A DNA stretch of 61,579 nucleotides from Levilactobacillus humaensis. GTDB taxonomy: Bacteria; Bacillota; Bacilli; Lactobacillales; Lactobacillaceae. A program made the translations under genes and the position numbers. The stretch's first letter is position 1; each line of letters starts with the position of its first letter. The DNA lies in the NCBI RefSeq assembly GCF_024345185.1, contig NZ_BROB01000019.1, positions 1 through 61,579 of the forward strand, in the 5' to 3' direction. The notes below the pieces were generated by a model that saw nothing but the letters and a program-made list of their open reading frames with translations, did no database searches and was not told where the DNA came from. Of the stretch, positions 51,447 through 59,366 are shown one piece after another.

Positions 51447-51475
51447 TTGAAACGCTTACAAACATGTATTATAGT
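51447..51475 (+). promoter_or_regulatory. Promoter of the low-GC secreted protein genes
   Basis: TTGAAA, a 17-bp spacer and TATAGT. The spacer begins with CGCTTACA, so a partial cre-like sequence (TGAAACGCTTACA, one base short) overlaps the -35. Confidence 0.65.
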
Positions 51476-51529
51476 AATAGTCAAGGCAAGAAAGTATTTA
51501 AAAATACGTAGATTTGGGGATGTCAAAAG

Positions 51530-51910
51530 ATGCGTCATAAATTTATTGCATCATTGCTAGTTTTAGGGAGCTTAGGATTAGGAACCACCACACTCAGCAA
51601 TGCCTCGGCACAGGCAGCTAGTTGGCACAAAGGAGCACCCAAGATTACCCGTGGTACGTGGGCAGATAAAGATGCGCTAAAGGGAAGAATGGGTGCCGTT
51701 TTATGGATCTCTAAAAACAAATTAGTTTTTTGTGACAACGATCCGCACTTGTCTCATTTACGGTACAAAAAGGTCGGCCACCGTCGCTATAAGTTCAGAG
51801 GCTATGAGTTTGAAGCAAAGAAAAACCAATCGACGCCAACCATGCACTTTGTTAGCAAACACCATGTGACATTCAAAGACTTTGGAATTCGGTATAACCT
51901 TTATAAGTAA
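51530..51910 (+). CDS. Small secreted protein, lactobacillus-specific type
   Basis: A 126-residue protein with a signal peptide cleaved after SAQA (near 29). The mature protein starts ASWHKGAPKITRGTW, a pattern common in short secreted lactobacillus proteins that begin W-x-K-G-x-P-x-x-x-R-G-T-W. The rest is basic, rich in His/Lys/Tyr and probably beta-stranded. The function is unknown. Base composition is clearly more AT-rich than the neighbours, as in the next gene, hinting at separate origin. The ribosome site is weak (GGGGATG). Confidence 0.75.
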   Translation: MRHKFIASLLVLGSLGLGTTTLSNASAQAASWHKGAPKITRGTWADKDALKGRMGAVLWISKNKLVFCDNDPHLSHLRYKKVGHRRYKFRGYEFEAKKNQSTPTMHFVSKHHVTFKDFGIRYNLYK

Positions 51911-52012
51911 AAGTAAACTACCAACCCATTTATTAAGTTCGACACAACAATACTTCTGGCCAGTTTCAAATATTACTGATAGCAATAGTCAAGATGAGGA
52001 GATCTAGAAAAT

Positions 52013-52501
52013 ATGAACAAAAAGATTATGTTAATGGTGGGGTTATTGGCACTCCCTTTAAGCACAGTCGCCCTGAATTCTAACCCTGAACCAGCACAAG
52101 CCAAAATTCACTATGTCCACACGCCTAAAGCCTTACGAGGCCATTACCATGGGATGTTAACCAAAGAGCATTGGAATGGAAAAACATATTATTCGGGTGA
52201 AACAATTGTCGTTACAAAGAAGTACATTTCAACTGGCATGCTACAAAGCGATACCTATCCCGACCGGCCCGTAAAAGTAAAAACACTTAAAAAGTACACC
52301 AATGGCAAACTTTACAAAATCAAACTTAAAGATTGCATCGGCAAAGGCTACACGACGGACTATATTGCCCATTTTAAGGAAGATGGCCACTACTATATAA
52401 TACTGGGATACAGCTACAAACAATTTAAGAAAAATGTGAAGAGTGGTAATGGTACTTTCGTCCACGCCAAAGTTCCAGGAATTGGATACAACTATATTTA
52501 A
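52013..52501 (+). CDS. Small secreted protein, related to the preceding one
   Basis: A 162-residue protein with a signal peptide cleaved after AQA (near 30). The mature start KIHYVHTPKALRGHYHG aligns with the TPK/APK-x-x-RG motif of the preceding protein. It is basic, Tyr/Lys/His-rich, and without wall anchor or lipobox. The function is unknown. It lies 100 bp downstream on the same strand; the sequence AATAGTCAAG before both genes is similar, suggesting tandem duplication of a unit. GAGGAGATC precedes the ATG. AT-rich. Confidence 0.75.
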   Translation: MNKKIMLMVGLLALPLSTVALNSNPEPAQAKIHYVHTPKALRGHYHGMLTKEHWNGKTYYSGETIVVTKKYISTGMLQSDTYPDRPVKVKTLKKYTNGKLYKIKLKDCIGKGYTTDYIAHFKEDGHYYIILGYSYKQFKKNVKSGNGTFVHAKVPGIGYNYI

Positions 52502-52564
52502 CTAATCTCCAGCCACCTATCAAGGAACCAACAGTCCCATATCTTTTTAATTCATGCACCATGC

Positions 52565-52598
52565 AAAAAGCCCGCTCACAACCAGTGAACGGGCTTTT
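52565..52598. terminator. Bidirectional terminator
   Basis: AAAAGCCCGCTCAC paired with GTGAACGGGCTTTT between convergent genes. Confidence 0.92.
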
Positions 52599-52603
52599 CC
52601 CTA

Positions 52604-53065
52604 TTATCCAGCTAACCCAGATACCAACGGCTGACTGCTAGGTACTACCATCGGCAGGCCTAGTAGTGCTCGCACGCTGCCGAGTCCGGTCACCAGATCG
52701 GCGACGGGCAGGTCAATCAGCGCGCGTTGGGCGGTACGTAACTCACCTGGAAGTTCTTCGATGTCATCGGTACGGCTGACCACAACACGTGACGCGCCAG
52801 TGGCTTTAGCTGCCGTGACAATGGTCTGTGTTACGGCGACGAGGCGAATCGTTGGCACCAAGGCCACGACGGCATCCTGGTCCAACATGGCGGCACTCAG
52901 ACCACCTTCGTCAATCTGTTCTCCGGTTAGACCGGCAACGTTAGCGGGTAACGTCACGTCGCTCGGGGTATAGACGGTCAAATTGACCGAATTCAGGTCG
53001 CTCAGCTGGCGAATAAAGGCTTGCCCGGACGAATCCAGGGCACCTACGATTAAGATATTTTTCAA
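52604..53065 (-). CDS. NAD(P)-binding NmrA-like protein, TTG start
   Basis: A 153-residue Rossmann protein shorter than most NmrA/atypical SDR members (about 210-290). It starts KNILIVGALDSSGQAFIRQL, where the usual GxxGxxG appears degenerate as G-A-x-x-x-S-G, and contains VVVSRTDDIEELPGELRTAQRALI. The catalytic Tyr-x-x-x-Lys is absent, so it may bind nucleotide without oxidoreductase activity. The TTG at 53065 follows GAGAGGAAG by 6 nt. The C-terminal substrate lobe is reduced. Confidence 0.7.
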   Translation of the reverse strand: MKNILIVGALDSSGQAFIRQLSDLNSVNLTVYTPSDVTLPANVAGLTGEQIDEGGLSAAMLDQDAVVALVPTIRLVAVTQTIVTAAKATGASRVVVSRTDDIEELPGELRTAQRALIDLPVADLVTGLGSVRALLGLPMVVPSSQPLVSGLAG

Positions 53066-53336
53066 AGGTGATCTTCCTCTCTTTTTGATTATGTTCATTA
53101 TTATAAGGGGTTATAGTAGGTCGAAGGCAAGCCCTCATTTGAAAAAAGTTTTGGCCAATTCACGCGACTACAGTCCCGCGTGATTAGGCCATTCTTATCC
53201 ACCATCTGGCTAAATATGTTATGCTTAAATAGATAAAATCCCCAGATAACGGTCATCCGGTCGCTAAACCCCTTGCCGTTAAGGGATCGCTGGCCATATA
53301 GGCCTTGCGACTATCAACACTAGCAATAGTCTTCAT

Positions 53337-53365
53337 TTGGAAAAACTATTGCTTTCATGTACAAT
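53337..53365 (+). promoter_or_regulatory. opuC operon promoter
   Basis: TTGGAA, a 17-bp spacer and TACAAT, about 145 bp before opuCA. The leader is GC-rich with several short self-complementary stretches (for example CAGGT..ACCTTG), without an assignable riboswitch. Confidence 0.6.
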
Positions 53366-53512
53366 GGATAGCAACTAAATTCGCTAGTCTCACAATCAAA
53401 TACGACCGGTCTCCAGGTTGCCCGCCGTGCGTGCGCCACCTTGGCACACCGATCGTTATTTCTTTTCCCGGGGATCGCTCGGGCGCAACACCACTATACA
53501 GGAGGTTAATCT

Positions 53513-54718
53513 ATGCTACTTTCAATGGAACATTTAAACAAAGAATATCCCAATGGCAAACTCGCCGTTGACGACTTCAACTTACAAGTCGATCGCGGCG
53601 AATTTATTTGTTTTATTGGGACGTCTGGTTCCGGAAAGACGACCACAATGCGGATGATCAACCGCATGTTAAATCAAACGTCAGGAACCATCAAAATCAA
53701 CGGGAAAGACATCGCCAAGATGGACCCCGTCAAGCTGCGGCGCTCGATCGGCTACGTGATTCAAAACGTCGGTCTGATGCCCCACATGACCATCAAGGAA
53801 AATATTGAAATCGTACCTAAGTTGTTGGGCTGGTCCAAAGAAAAACGGGCCAAACAGGCGGTCAAGATGATTGACCTTGCCCAACTTCCCCAAGAAATGT
53901 TGAACCGTTACCCCGGGGAACTCTCCGGTGGGCAACAACAACGGATCGGGGTTGTGCGGGCCTTAGCTGCCGACCAGGACATCATCCTCATGGACGAACC
54001 CTTCGGTGCCTTGGACCCTATCACCCGTGAATCCTTACAAGAGCTGGTCAAGCGGCTCCAAGAAGATCTGGGCAAGACCTTTATTTTCGTGACCCATGAC
54101 ATGGATGAAGCCCTCCACCTCGCCACTCGCGTGGTCATCATGAGCCACGGGAAGCAGGTTCAGGTCGACACACCCAATAATATTCTGCGGCACCCTGCCA
54201 ACGAGTTCGTCACCAATTTAATTGGGGAAGAACGCCTGATCAGAGCGCAACCAAATATTCTCTCCGTTAGTCAAATTATGTTAAAGAACCCCGTTGCCAT
54301 CACACCAGACAAAACGTTGGACGACGCCATTGATCTGATGCATAGCCGGCGGGTTGATACGTTGCTGGTCACCGATACTGACGGCGTGCTCGAGGGCTAC
54401 GTCGATCTGGATGACATCAACCGGATCACGGACGCCACCACCCCCGTCAGCCGGTTCACTAATCGCGAGGTCTTCTACGTTCAAGCCAGTTCGCTGATCG
54501 GCGACACCGTCGATCGTATTTTGAAACAGGGGGTTAAAAACGTCCCCGTTGTCGATGCCAAGAAACACTTGGTTGGGATCGTCACGCGGACGGCCTTAGT
54601 CGACATCGTCTACGATGCCTTACGCGGGGCACCGGCAACCGATGAGGAACCAGCCTCACCAATCAACGCCGACATCCACGCTGCCGCAACTCATGAAGGG
54701 GGCGAATCATCACAATGA
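53513..54718 (+). CDS. opuCA: Glycine betaine/carnitine/choline ABC transporter, ATPase with CBS domains
   Basis: A 401-residue OpuCA-type ATPase. Walker A is GTSGSGKTT (about 36-44), signature [10 protein letters not shown], Walker [14 protein letters not shown]. Two CBS domains (about 255-375, with [11 protein letters not shown] and [10 protein letters not shown]) sense ionic strength in this family. It energises uptake of compatible solutes under osmotic stress. AGGAGG precedes the ATG by 7 nt. First gene of opuCABCD; the stop overlaps the next start (ATGA). Confidence 0.95.
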   Translation: MLLSMEHLNKEYPNGKLAVDDFNLQVDRGEFICFIGTSGSGKTTTMRMINRMLNQTSGTIKINGKDIAKMDPVKLRRSIGYVIQNVGLMPHMTIKENIEIVPKLLGWSKEKRAKQAVKMIDLAQLPQEMLNRYPGELSGGQQQRIGVVRALAADQDIILMDEPFGALDPITRESLQELVKRLQEDLGKTFIFVTHDMDEALHLATRVVIMSHGKQVQVDTPNNILRHPANEFVTNLIGEERLIRAQPNILSVSQIMLKNPVAITPDKTLDDAIDLMHSRRVDTLLVTDTDGVLEGYVDLDDINRITDATTPVSRFTNREVFYVQASSLIGDTVDRILKQGVKNVPVVDAKKHLVGIVTRTALVDIVYDALRGAPATDEEPASPINADIHAAATHEGGESSQ

Positions 54719-55341
54719 TTCACTTTCTGCAAACTTATGGGATGCAATTAATCAGTAAGACCGGTCAACACCTCTACATCTCGGCCGCCGCGCTGGGACT
54801 TGGGGTCATCGTGGCTGTTCCCTTGGGGATTCTGCTCACGCGGATGAAGCACGGGGCCAACGCCGTGATTACCCTGGCCGGGGTGCTGCAAACCATCCCC
54901 GCCATGGCACTGTTAGCCATGATGATTCCCATCTTTGGGATCGGGTCCACGCCAGCCATTGTCGCCCTATTTATCTACTCGTTACTGCCGATTTTACGGA
55001 ATACGTATCTCGGGATGGAGGGGGTCTCCCCTGCCGTCCGTGACGCCGCTAAGGGGATGGGGATGACCTGGTGGCAATCCATGGTGCGCGCCGAGATTCC
55101 GCTGGCCGCGCCCGTCATCATGTCCGGCATTCGGCTCTCCGCGACCTACGTCATTGCGTGGGCCACGCTGGCTTCCTACATCGGTGCCGGTGGCTTGGGT
55201 GACTTCATTTTCAACGGGTTAAATCTATATCGTTCCGACCTGATCTTAGGCGGATCGATCCCCGTTATCATCCTGGCACTGGTGGTCGACTACCTCTTGG
55301 GTAGACTGGAAGCGACCGTAACCCCACGCGAATTACGATAG
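54715..55341 (+). CDS. opuCB: Osmolyte ABC transporter permease
   Basis: A 208-residue permease with five to six membrane helices. The EAA-type cytoplasmic loop, [21 protein letters not shown], contacts the ATPase. It overlaps opuCA by 4 bp and is followed by opuCC 10 bp later. It pairs with OpuCD to form the channel. Confidence 0.94.
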   Translation: MIHFLQTYGMQLISKTGQHLYISAAALGLGVIVAVPLGILLTRMKHGANAVITLAGVLQTIPAMALLAMMIPIFGIGSTPAIVALFIYSLLPILRNTYLGMEGVSPAVRDAAKGMGMTWWQSMVRAEIPLAAPVIMSGIRLSATYVIAWATLASYIGAGGLGDFIFNGLNLYRSDLILGGSIPVIILALVVDYLLGRLEATVTPRELR

Positions 55342-55351
55342 GAGGTCCGTC

Positions 55352-56281
55352 ATGCGAAAACACTTACGTCGATGGCTAGCCGGACTTCTGTTAGTCATTT
55401 TGATCATACCAATGAGTGGCTGTAGCCTGCCCGGGTTGGCTGGTTCCGGTGACAATACCGTTCGGATTGCCGCGCAGAATACCACCGAGCAACAGATCAT
55501 GGCCTACATGATTCAAGGCATGATTAGCCACTACACCAATTTAGATTCAACCATTATTAATAATTTGGGATCTGGAAATGTCAGCTTCAACGCCCTCAAA
55601 AACGGCAACGCCGACATCTCCTCTATCCGGTTCTACGGCACCGATTTGACCACCGTTCTGGACGAAAAATTCGAACGGGATCCCTCGACCGTAAAGTCGA
55701 CGGTCACCAAGGCCTTCGAGGATCGTTACCATATGACCTACTTTGAGTCCTATGGGTTCGCCGATACCTACGCCTGGATGGTCAAGCAGAGTTATGCCAA
55801 GAAACACCATCTGGAAAATGTCAGTGACTTGAAGAAGCTCGCCCCAACCATGAAGGTCGGGATTGACCAAATCTGGCAAAACCGTCCCGGTGACGGTTAC
55901 CCCGCTTTCCAAAAGGACTACGGGTTTAGCTTTGGCACCGTTTACCCGATGCAACTGGGATTACTCTACGATGCCTTGGCCTCCGACAAGATGGACGCCG
56001 TGCTGGGTTACTCCACTGACGGCCGGGTCGGCAGCTACAATTTGAAGTTGTTAAAGGATGACAAGGACTTCTTCCCACCATACGATGGGAGTCCAGTTGC
56101 CACCGATGCCATCTTGAAGAAACACCCCGAACTCAAACCCGTCATCAACCGGATGGTGGGTAAGATTTCACTGAAGACCATGCAACAGCTGAACTACCAG
56201 GTCGACGATCAACTCCAAGAACCACAGACCGTGGCCAAGGCCTATCTGAAACAACACCACTACTTTGAAGGGGGGAACTAG
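55352..56281 (+). CDS. opuCC: Osmolyte-binding lipoprotein of the OpuC transporter
   Basis: A 309-residue substrate-binding lipoprotein. The lipobox MSGC places the lipid-modified Cys at about residue 24. The mature part is an OpuAC-type two-lobed binding protein (VRIAAQNTTEQQIMAYMI and KVGIDQIWQNRPGDGYPAF). It binds glycine betaine, carnitine or choline outside the membrane; which one prevails cannot be told from sequence alone. AGGAGG precedes the ATG. Confidence 0.94.
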   Translation: MRKHLRRWLAGLLLVILIIPMSGCSLPGLAGSGDNTVRIAAQNTTEQQIMAYMIQGMISHYTNLDSTIINNLGSGNVSFNALKNGNADISSIRFYGTDLTTVLDEKFERDPSTVKSTVTKAFEDRYHMTYFESYGFADTYAWMVKQSYAKKHHLENVSDLKKLAPTMKVGIDQIWQNRPGDGYPAFQKDYGFSFGTVYPMQLGLLYDALASDKMDAVLGYSTDGRVGSYNLKLLKDDKDFFPPYDGSPVATDAILKKHPELKPVINRMVGKISLKTMQQLNYQVDDQLQEPQTVAKAYLKQHHYFEGGN

Positions 56282-56283
56282 GC

Positions 56284-56946
56284 ATGAAAGACATGGGCTT
56301 ATTCAGTCAGTTAATTTACTATTTTTCACATAACGGCATGTACGTCCTCAATCAATTCAACCTGACGTTCCTCGTTTCAATCTATGGGGTCTTGTTCGGG
56401 GCCATTGTGGGGATTCCAATTGGGATCTGGATTTCACAGAACCGCAAGCTCTCCCCAATTATCATTGGGATTGCCAATGTGATTCAAACCATTCCTTCCC
56501 TGGCGATGTTATCCATCTTGATGTTGGGATTAGGACTCGGGCAGAACACGGTGATTGCCACCGTCTTCCTGTACTCCCTATTGCCCATCATCAAGAACAC
56601 CTACACGGGAATGCTCAGTGTTGATCCCGACGTCTTGGATGCCGGGAAAGGCATGGGGATGACGCGGTTTCAGGTCATGAAGACCATTCGGATTCCGTTG
56701 TCACTATCCGTGATCATCGCTGGGATTCGAAATGCCCTGGTCTTGGGCATTGGGATTACCGTGATTGGGTCCTTTATTGGGTCCGGTGGTCTGGGGGACA
56801 TTATCGTCCGCGGGACCAACGCCACCAATGGTGGGGCCATCATCCTGGCCGGTGCCTTACCGACTGCCTTAATGGCAATCATCACCGACCTCGTGCTGTC
56901 CTTTATTGAAAAACGATTAACGCCAAAGACTTCTTCGGAATCTTAA
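56284..56946 (+). CDS. opuCD: Osmolyte ABC transporter permease
   Basis: A 220-residue permease homologous to OpuCB. The cytoplasmic coupling loop is AGKGMGMTRFQVMKTIRIPLS. Two base pairs separate it from opuCC, and GGGGGG lies before the ATG. It completes the four-gene importer. Behind it lies a family-1 repeat within the 3' untranslated region, then the operon terminator. Confidence 0.94.
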   Translation: MKDMGLFSQLIYYFSHNGMYVLNQFNLTFLVSIYGVLFGAIVGIPIGIWISQNRKLSPIIIGIANVIQTIPSLAMLSILMLGLGLGQNTVIATVFLYSLLPIIKNTYTGMLSVDPDVLDAGKGMGMTRFQVMKTIRIPLSLSVIIAGIRNALVLGIGITVIGSFIGSGGLGDIIVRGTNATNGGAIILAGALPTALMAIITDLVLSFIEKRLTPKTSSES

Positions 56947-56996
56947 AGGCCGTTAGGCCGGCTCTTCGGTTCTTAAACTTAGGTTTGAGTAAGATT

Positions 56997-57184
56997 GGCC
57001 GCCTGCGGCTGCCAGGGATTACGCCTGCTGTGGGGACGCTTCAGCCTGAGAACCGGGCTTCTCGCTCGATTTGAAGCCACGAAGACTACGTGTCTTCAAA
57101 GTCGCCCGTAGTGTAAGGCCGAGAAGAACACTCGGTCTAACACTACCGCCACGGCCGGCTCCATCCCTGGCCTCCTCCGGCTAA
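56997..57184 (-). repeat. Family-1 structured repeat, copy R
   Basis: On the minus strand the closing stem GCCAGGGAT pairs with ATCCCTGGC. P3 is AGTGTTAGACCGAG/CTCGGCCTTACACT, and P4 is shortened (TTTGAAGACACG/CGTGGCTTCAAA, still paired). It lies between the opuCD stop and the operon terminator. Left partner of copy S, spacer 304 bp. Confidence 0.92.
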
Positions 57185-57267
57185 GACTGGTCCTTCAAGT
57201 CAACGCTGGTGTTCGAAACTGCCAACCTTTGGCGCTTTCAATCAACAAAACTGAACAATTTAAATGA

Positions 57268-57297
57268 GGGTCGAGACGTCTGGTCTCGACCCTTTTC
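57268..57297 (+). terminator. opuC operon terminator
   Basis: GGGTCGAGAC paired with GTCTCGACCC, then TTTTCT. Confidence 0.92.
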
Positions 57298-57488
57298 TAG
57301 TGGCTTTAAGTCTGCAAAGGAACACGTCTGGAAGTGATCCGATCACTCTGAAGGATGATCCCAACTCTTCGTTACCAACAACGCTAGGTCTACTTCCAAA
57401 TTCCGATTAATAATTGGGTAGTCCTGTTCAGACCATTCAATTTGATAAACTCCAATAAACTGCTTCACTTCTGGCAAAGCTGGATCTA

Positions 57489-57646
57489 AGCCTGGAGGGG
57501 GTCTGATAGGAGGCTCAGCCGTGTCGTTTTCGTTAGCTGAGTGGTCTTCTCAGGTTACGAAAAGGCCGAGCTTTGAGACCGCCCTTCGGGCTCAAAGTCG
57601 CGCCCACCGCGTTCCAGCCTCCTAGCAGACCCCCGGAAGGCGATGG
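57489..57646 (+). repeat. Family-1 structured repeat, copy S (short class)
   Basis: The closing stem GGGGGTCTG-A-TAGGAGGCT pairs with AGCCTCCTA-G-CAGACCCCC. P3 is CGTTAGCTGAG/CTCAGGTTACG, and P5 is CTTTGAG-ACC..GGG-CTCAAAG. No P4. Right partner of copy R. Confidence 0.9.
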
Positions 57647-57794
57647 CTAAAACCTATTTGATTCAAAACCAAAATACAAGATCTTAGAACCATTTGCCCT
57701 GCGGTCAAAGGAAACAAGATAAGGATGCCGCATCCTCATGACCGGAGATGTTTGGTATACTGTAAACAAAATCTATGAAAGCGAGGCCTTCCTC

Positions 57795-59123
57795 GTGACT
57801 CGATCTAAACAAGCTGGGATGGACTTCTCGGTGGGGACCCTTAATTTTCTGGCCAACGTCGGTATCATTCTTCCCTACCTCCTCATCCTAGCCCGGTTCC
57901 AACAAACCCAAAGTACCACCTATCTGATCGCCCTAGTGGCTTTCTACGTCTCTCGCGCCGCCAGTATCTTCTACACCAAGCGGCTTCACCTGCGGGCTTC
58001 TACTTATCTCATTTTGAGTCTGACGCTGGGCGCTGCCGGCAGCCTGATTTTTGCCTTTACCGCGCATCTTGGCTGGCTCATCATCGGGAGTTTTCTATGG
58101 GGGTACAGCGCCGCTACCATTTGGCCGTACTTTCTCACGGTAAAACTGCACCTGACGAACCTGACCAACTTTAAAATGAAACGCATCTACTGGCTAATCT
58201 TTGCCGGACTGGGTGTAATTGCGGCGATCGACATCGTCACCAAGTTCAACTACACCCTGACATTCGCCCTGCTGGGCCTGCTCTACCTAGTTGCGCTACC
58301 TGGCGGGATGATGCTTCAGAACGTCACTCGCGGGCTCTACGACGACCTCCCATGGCAGATTAAACCCCTTAAACAAGGCTGGCGCTGGGCACTATCTTTG
58401 GTGTTCTTCGCCGTCATGGGAGTCCTGACCACCTTACGTAAGGCCACGGTTCACTTGCCAACTTGGTTGACGCTCACCATCATCGGAATTGCCCTAATCA
58501 TCCTGATCGTCGAATTACGTTTTGACTGGCACGTGTTGCCCCAATACAAGCTACGGCTGTTGAGCCGGGGATTTCTCGTGAGTCTCGTGCTCCTCTTTAA
58601 CAGTTTCTTCGCCTACTTTTACCTCGGGAAGAATGGGATGTACGTTGTCTTTGCCATTTACCTATTGGGACTCGAGACCGGCTATCCCCTGTATCATCGC
58701 CTGGGTCGCGGCAAAGATTTCCGATCTCGTGATTTTAGCCTGATCGGGGTGGTCGTGGGACAAGTCCTGTTGCTAATCCCCTGGATTGGCTCATATTTGC
58801 TCGGTATGCTCCTGATCACCCTCTACGTGGGTTACGACAACCCCACCATCAACGCGACCCTCTACGGCCTCGAGACGGTCGATAGCGACAGCGCCATGGT
58901 TCACAAATATCGCTTCTCAACCTATGGCGGCCTGCTCTGCCAGCTGAGCATCTTCGGCCTACTGGTCGCGCTGAGTGCCGCCGCGCACCGGCCATTACTG
59001 GCCTTCTTTAATCCGCAGACGACTGGTCACTTCGCCCTGTACTTCTATGGACTGAGCTGCCCCCTCGTCGTCATCTCGCTGTTACTGACCCTGGGAACCA
59101 TCTGGGTACGACCTCGAAAATAA
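57795..59123 (+). CDS. MFS-like multi-span membrane protein, GTG start
   Basis: A 442-residue protein with 12 predicted helices and major-facilitator layout, but without a clear drug-antiporter motif. The loop GYDNPTINATLYGLETVDSDS (in parts) near residue 355 is distinctive. I do not recognise the subfamily. The GTG at 57795 is preferred over an ATG 57 bp upstream: GAGG lies about 10 nt before it, and an extended -10 promoter (TTTGGTATACT, ending 57761) falls inside the longer frame. Own terminator. Confidence 0.72.
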   Translation: MTRSKQAGMDFSVGTLNFLANVGIILPYLLILARFQQTQSTTYLIALVAFYVSRAASIFYTKRLHLRASTYLILSLTLGAAGSLIFAFTAHLGWLIIGSFLWGYSAATIWPYFLTVKLHLTNLTNFKMKRIYWLIFAGLGVIAAIDIVTKFNYTLTFALLGLLYLVALPGGMMLQNVTRGLYDDLPWQIKPLKQGWRWALSLVFFAVMGVLTTLRKATVHLPTWLTLTIIGIALIILIVELRFDWHVLPQYKLRLLSRGFLVSLVLLFNSFFAYFYLGKNGMYVVFAIYLLGLETGYPLYHRLGRGKDFRSRDFSLIGVVVGQVLLLIPWIGSYLLGMLLITLYVGYDNPTINATLYGLETVDSDSAMVHKYRFSTYGGLLCQLSIFGLLVALSAAAHRPLLAFFNPQTTGHFALYFYGLSCPLVVISLLLTLGTIWVRPRK

Positions 59124-59135
59124 ATCATTTCTGCC

Positions 59136-59164
59136 AACGTCGAGTCTGTACTCGGCGTTTTTTT
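59136..59164 (+). terminator. Terminator of the MFS-like gene
   Basis: AACGTCGAGT-CTGT-ACTCGGCGTT followed by T residues. Confidence 0.92.
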
Positions 59165-59366
59165 CTGGTTTCAAAATGGCTGAGGATCCTATAACCATGG
59201 GATTATCGCCGCTTATAAATTAATTTATAGTGTGAATTTGTTTACTCCGTTACCCCCACATGGTATGGTCTAGCTGACCATCATGAAGGCCCTTAATCGT
59301 GATGACTAGCCACTAAATAGTTTTGCTAATGTAACCGCTTACCATAAGATTTAAGGAGGACCCACC

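Noticed and set aside
1345-57488. OMEGA/HEARO-type RNAs of IS605 elements
   Set aside because: No TnpA, IscB or TnpB frame lies beside any copy. Still worth a covariance-model comparison.
1189-57646. Family-1 repeats as a CRISPR array, tRNAs or T-box leaders
   Set aside because: Spacing is irregular, copies are dispersed, there is no CCA or anticodon stem and no T-box TGGNACCGCG sequence; the cloverleaf-like fold is only superficial.
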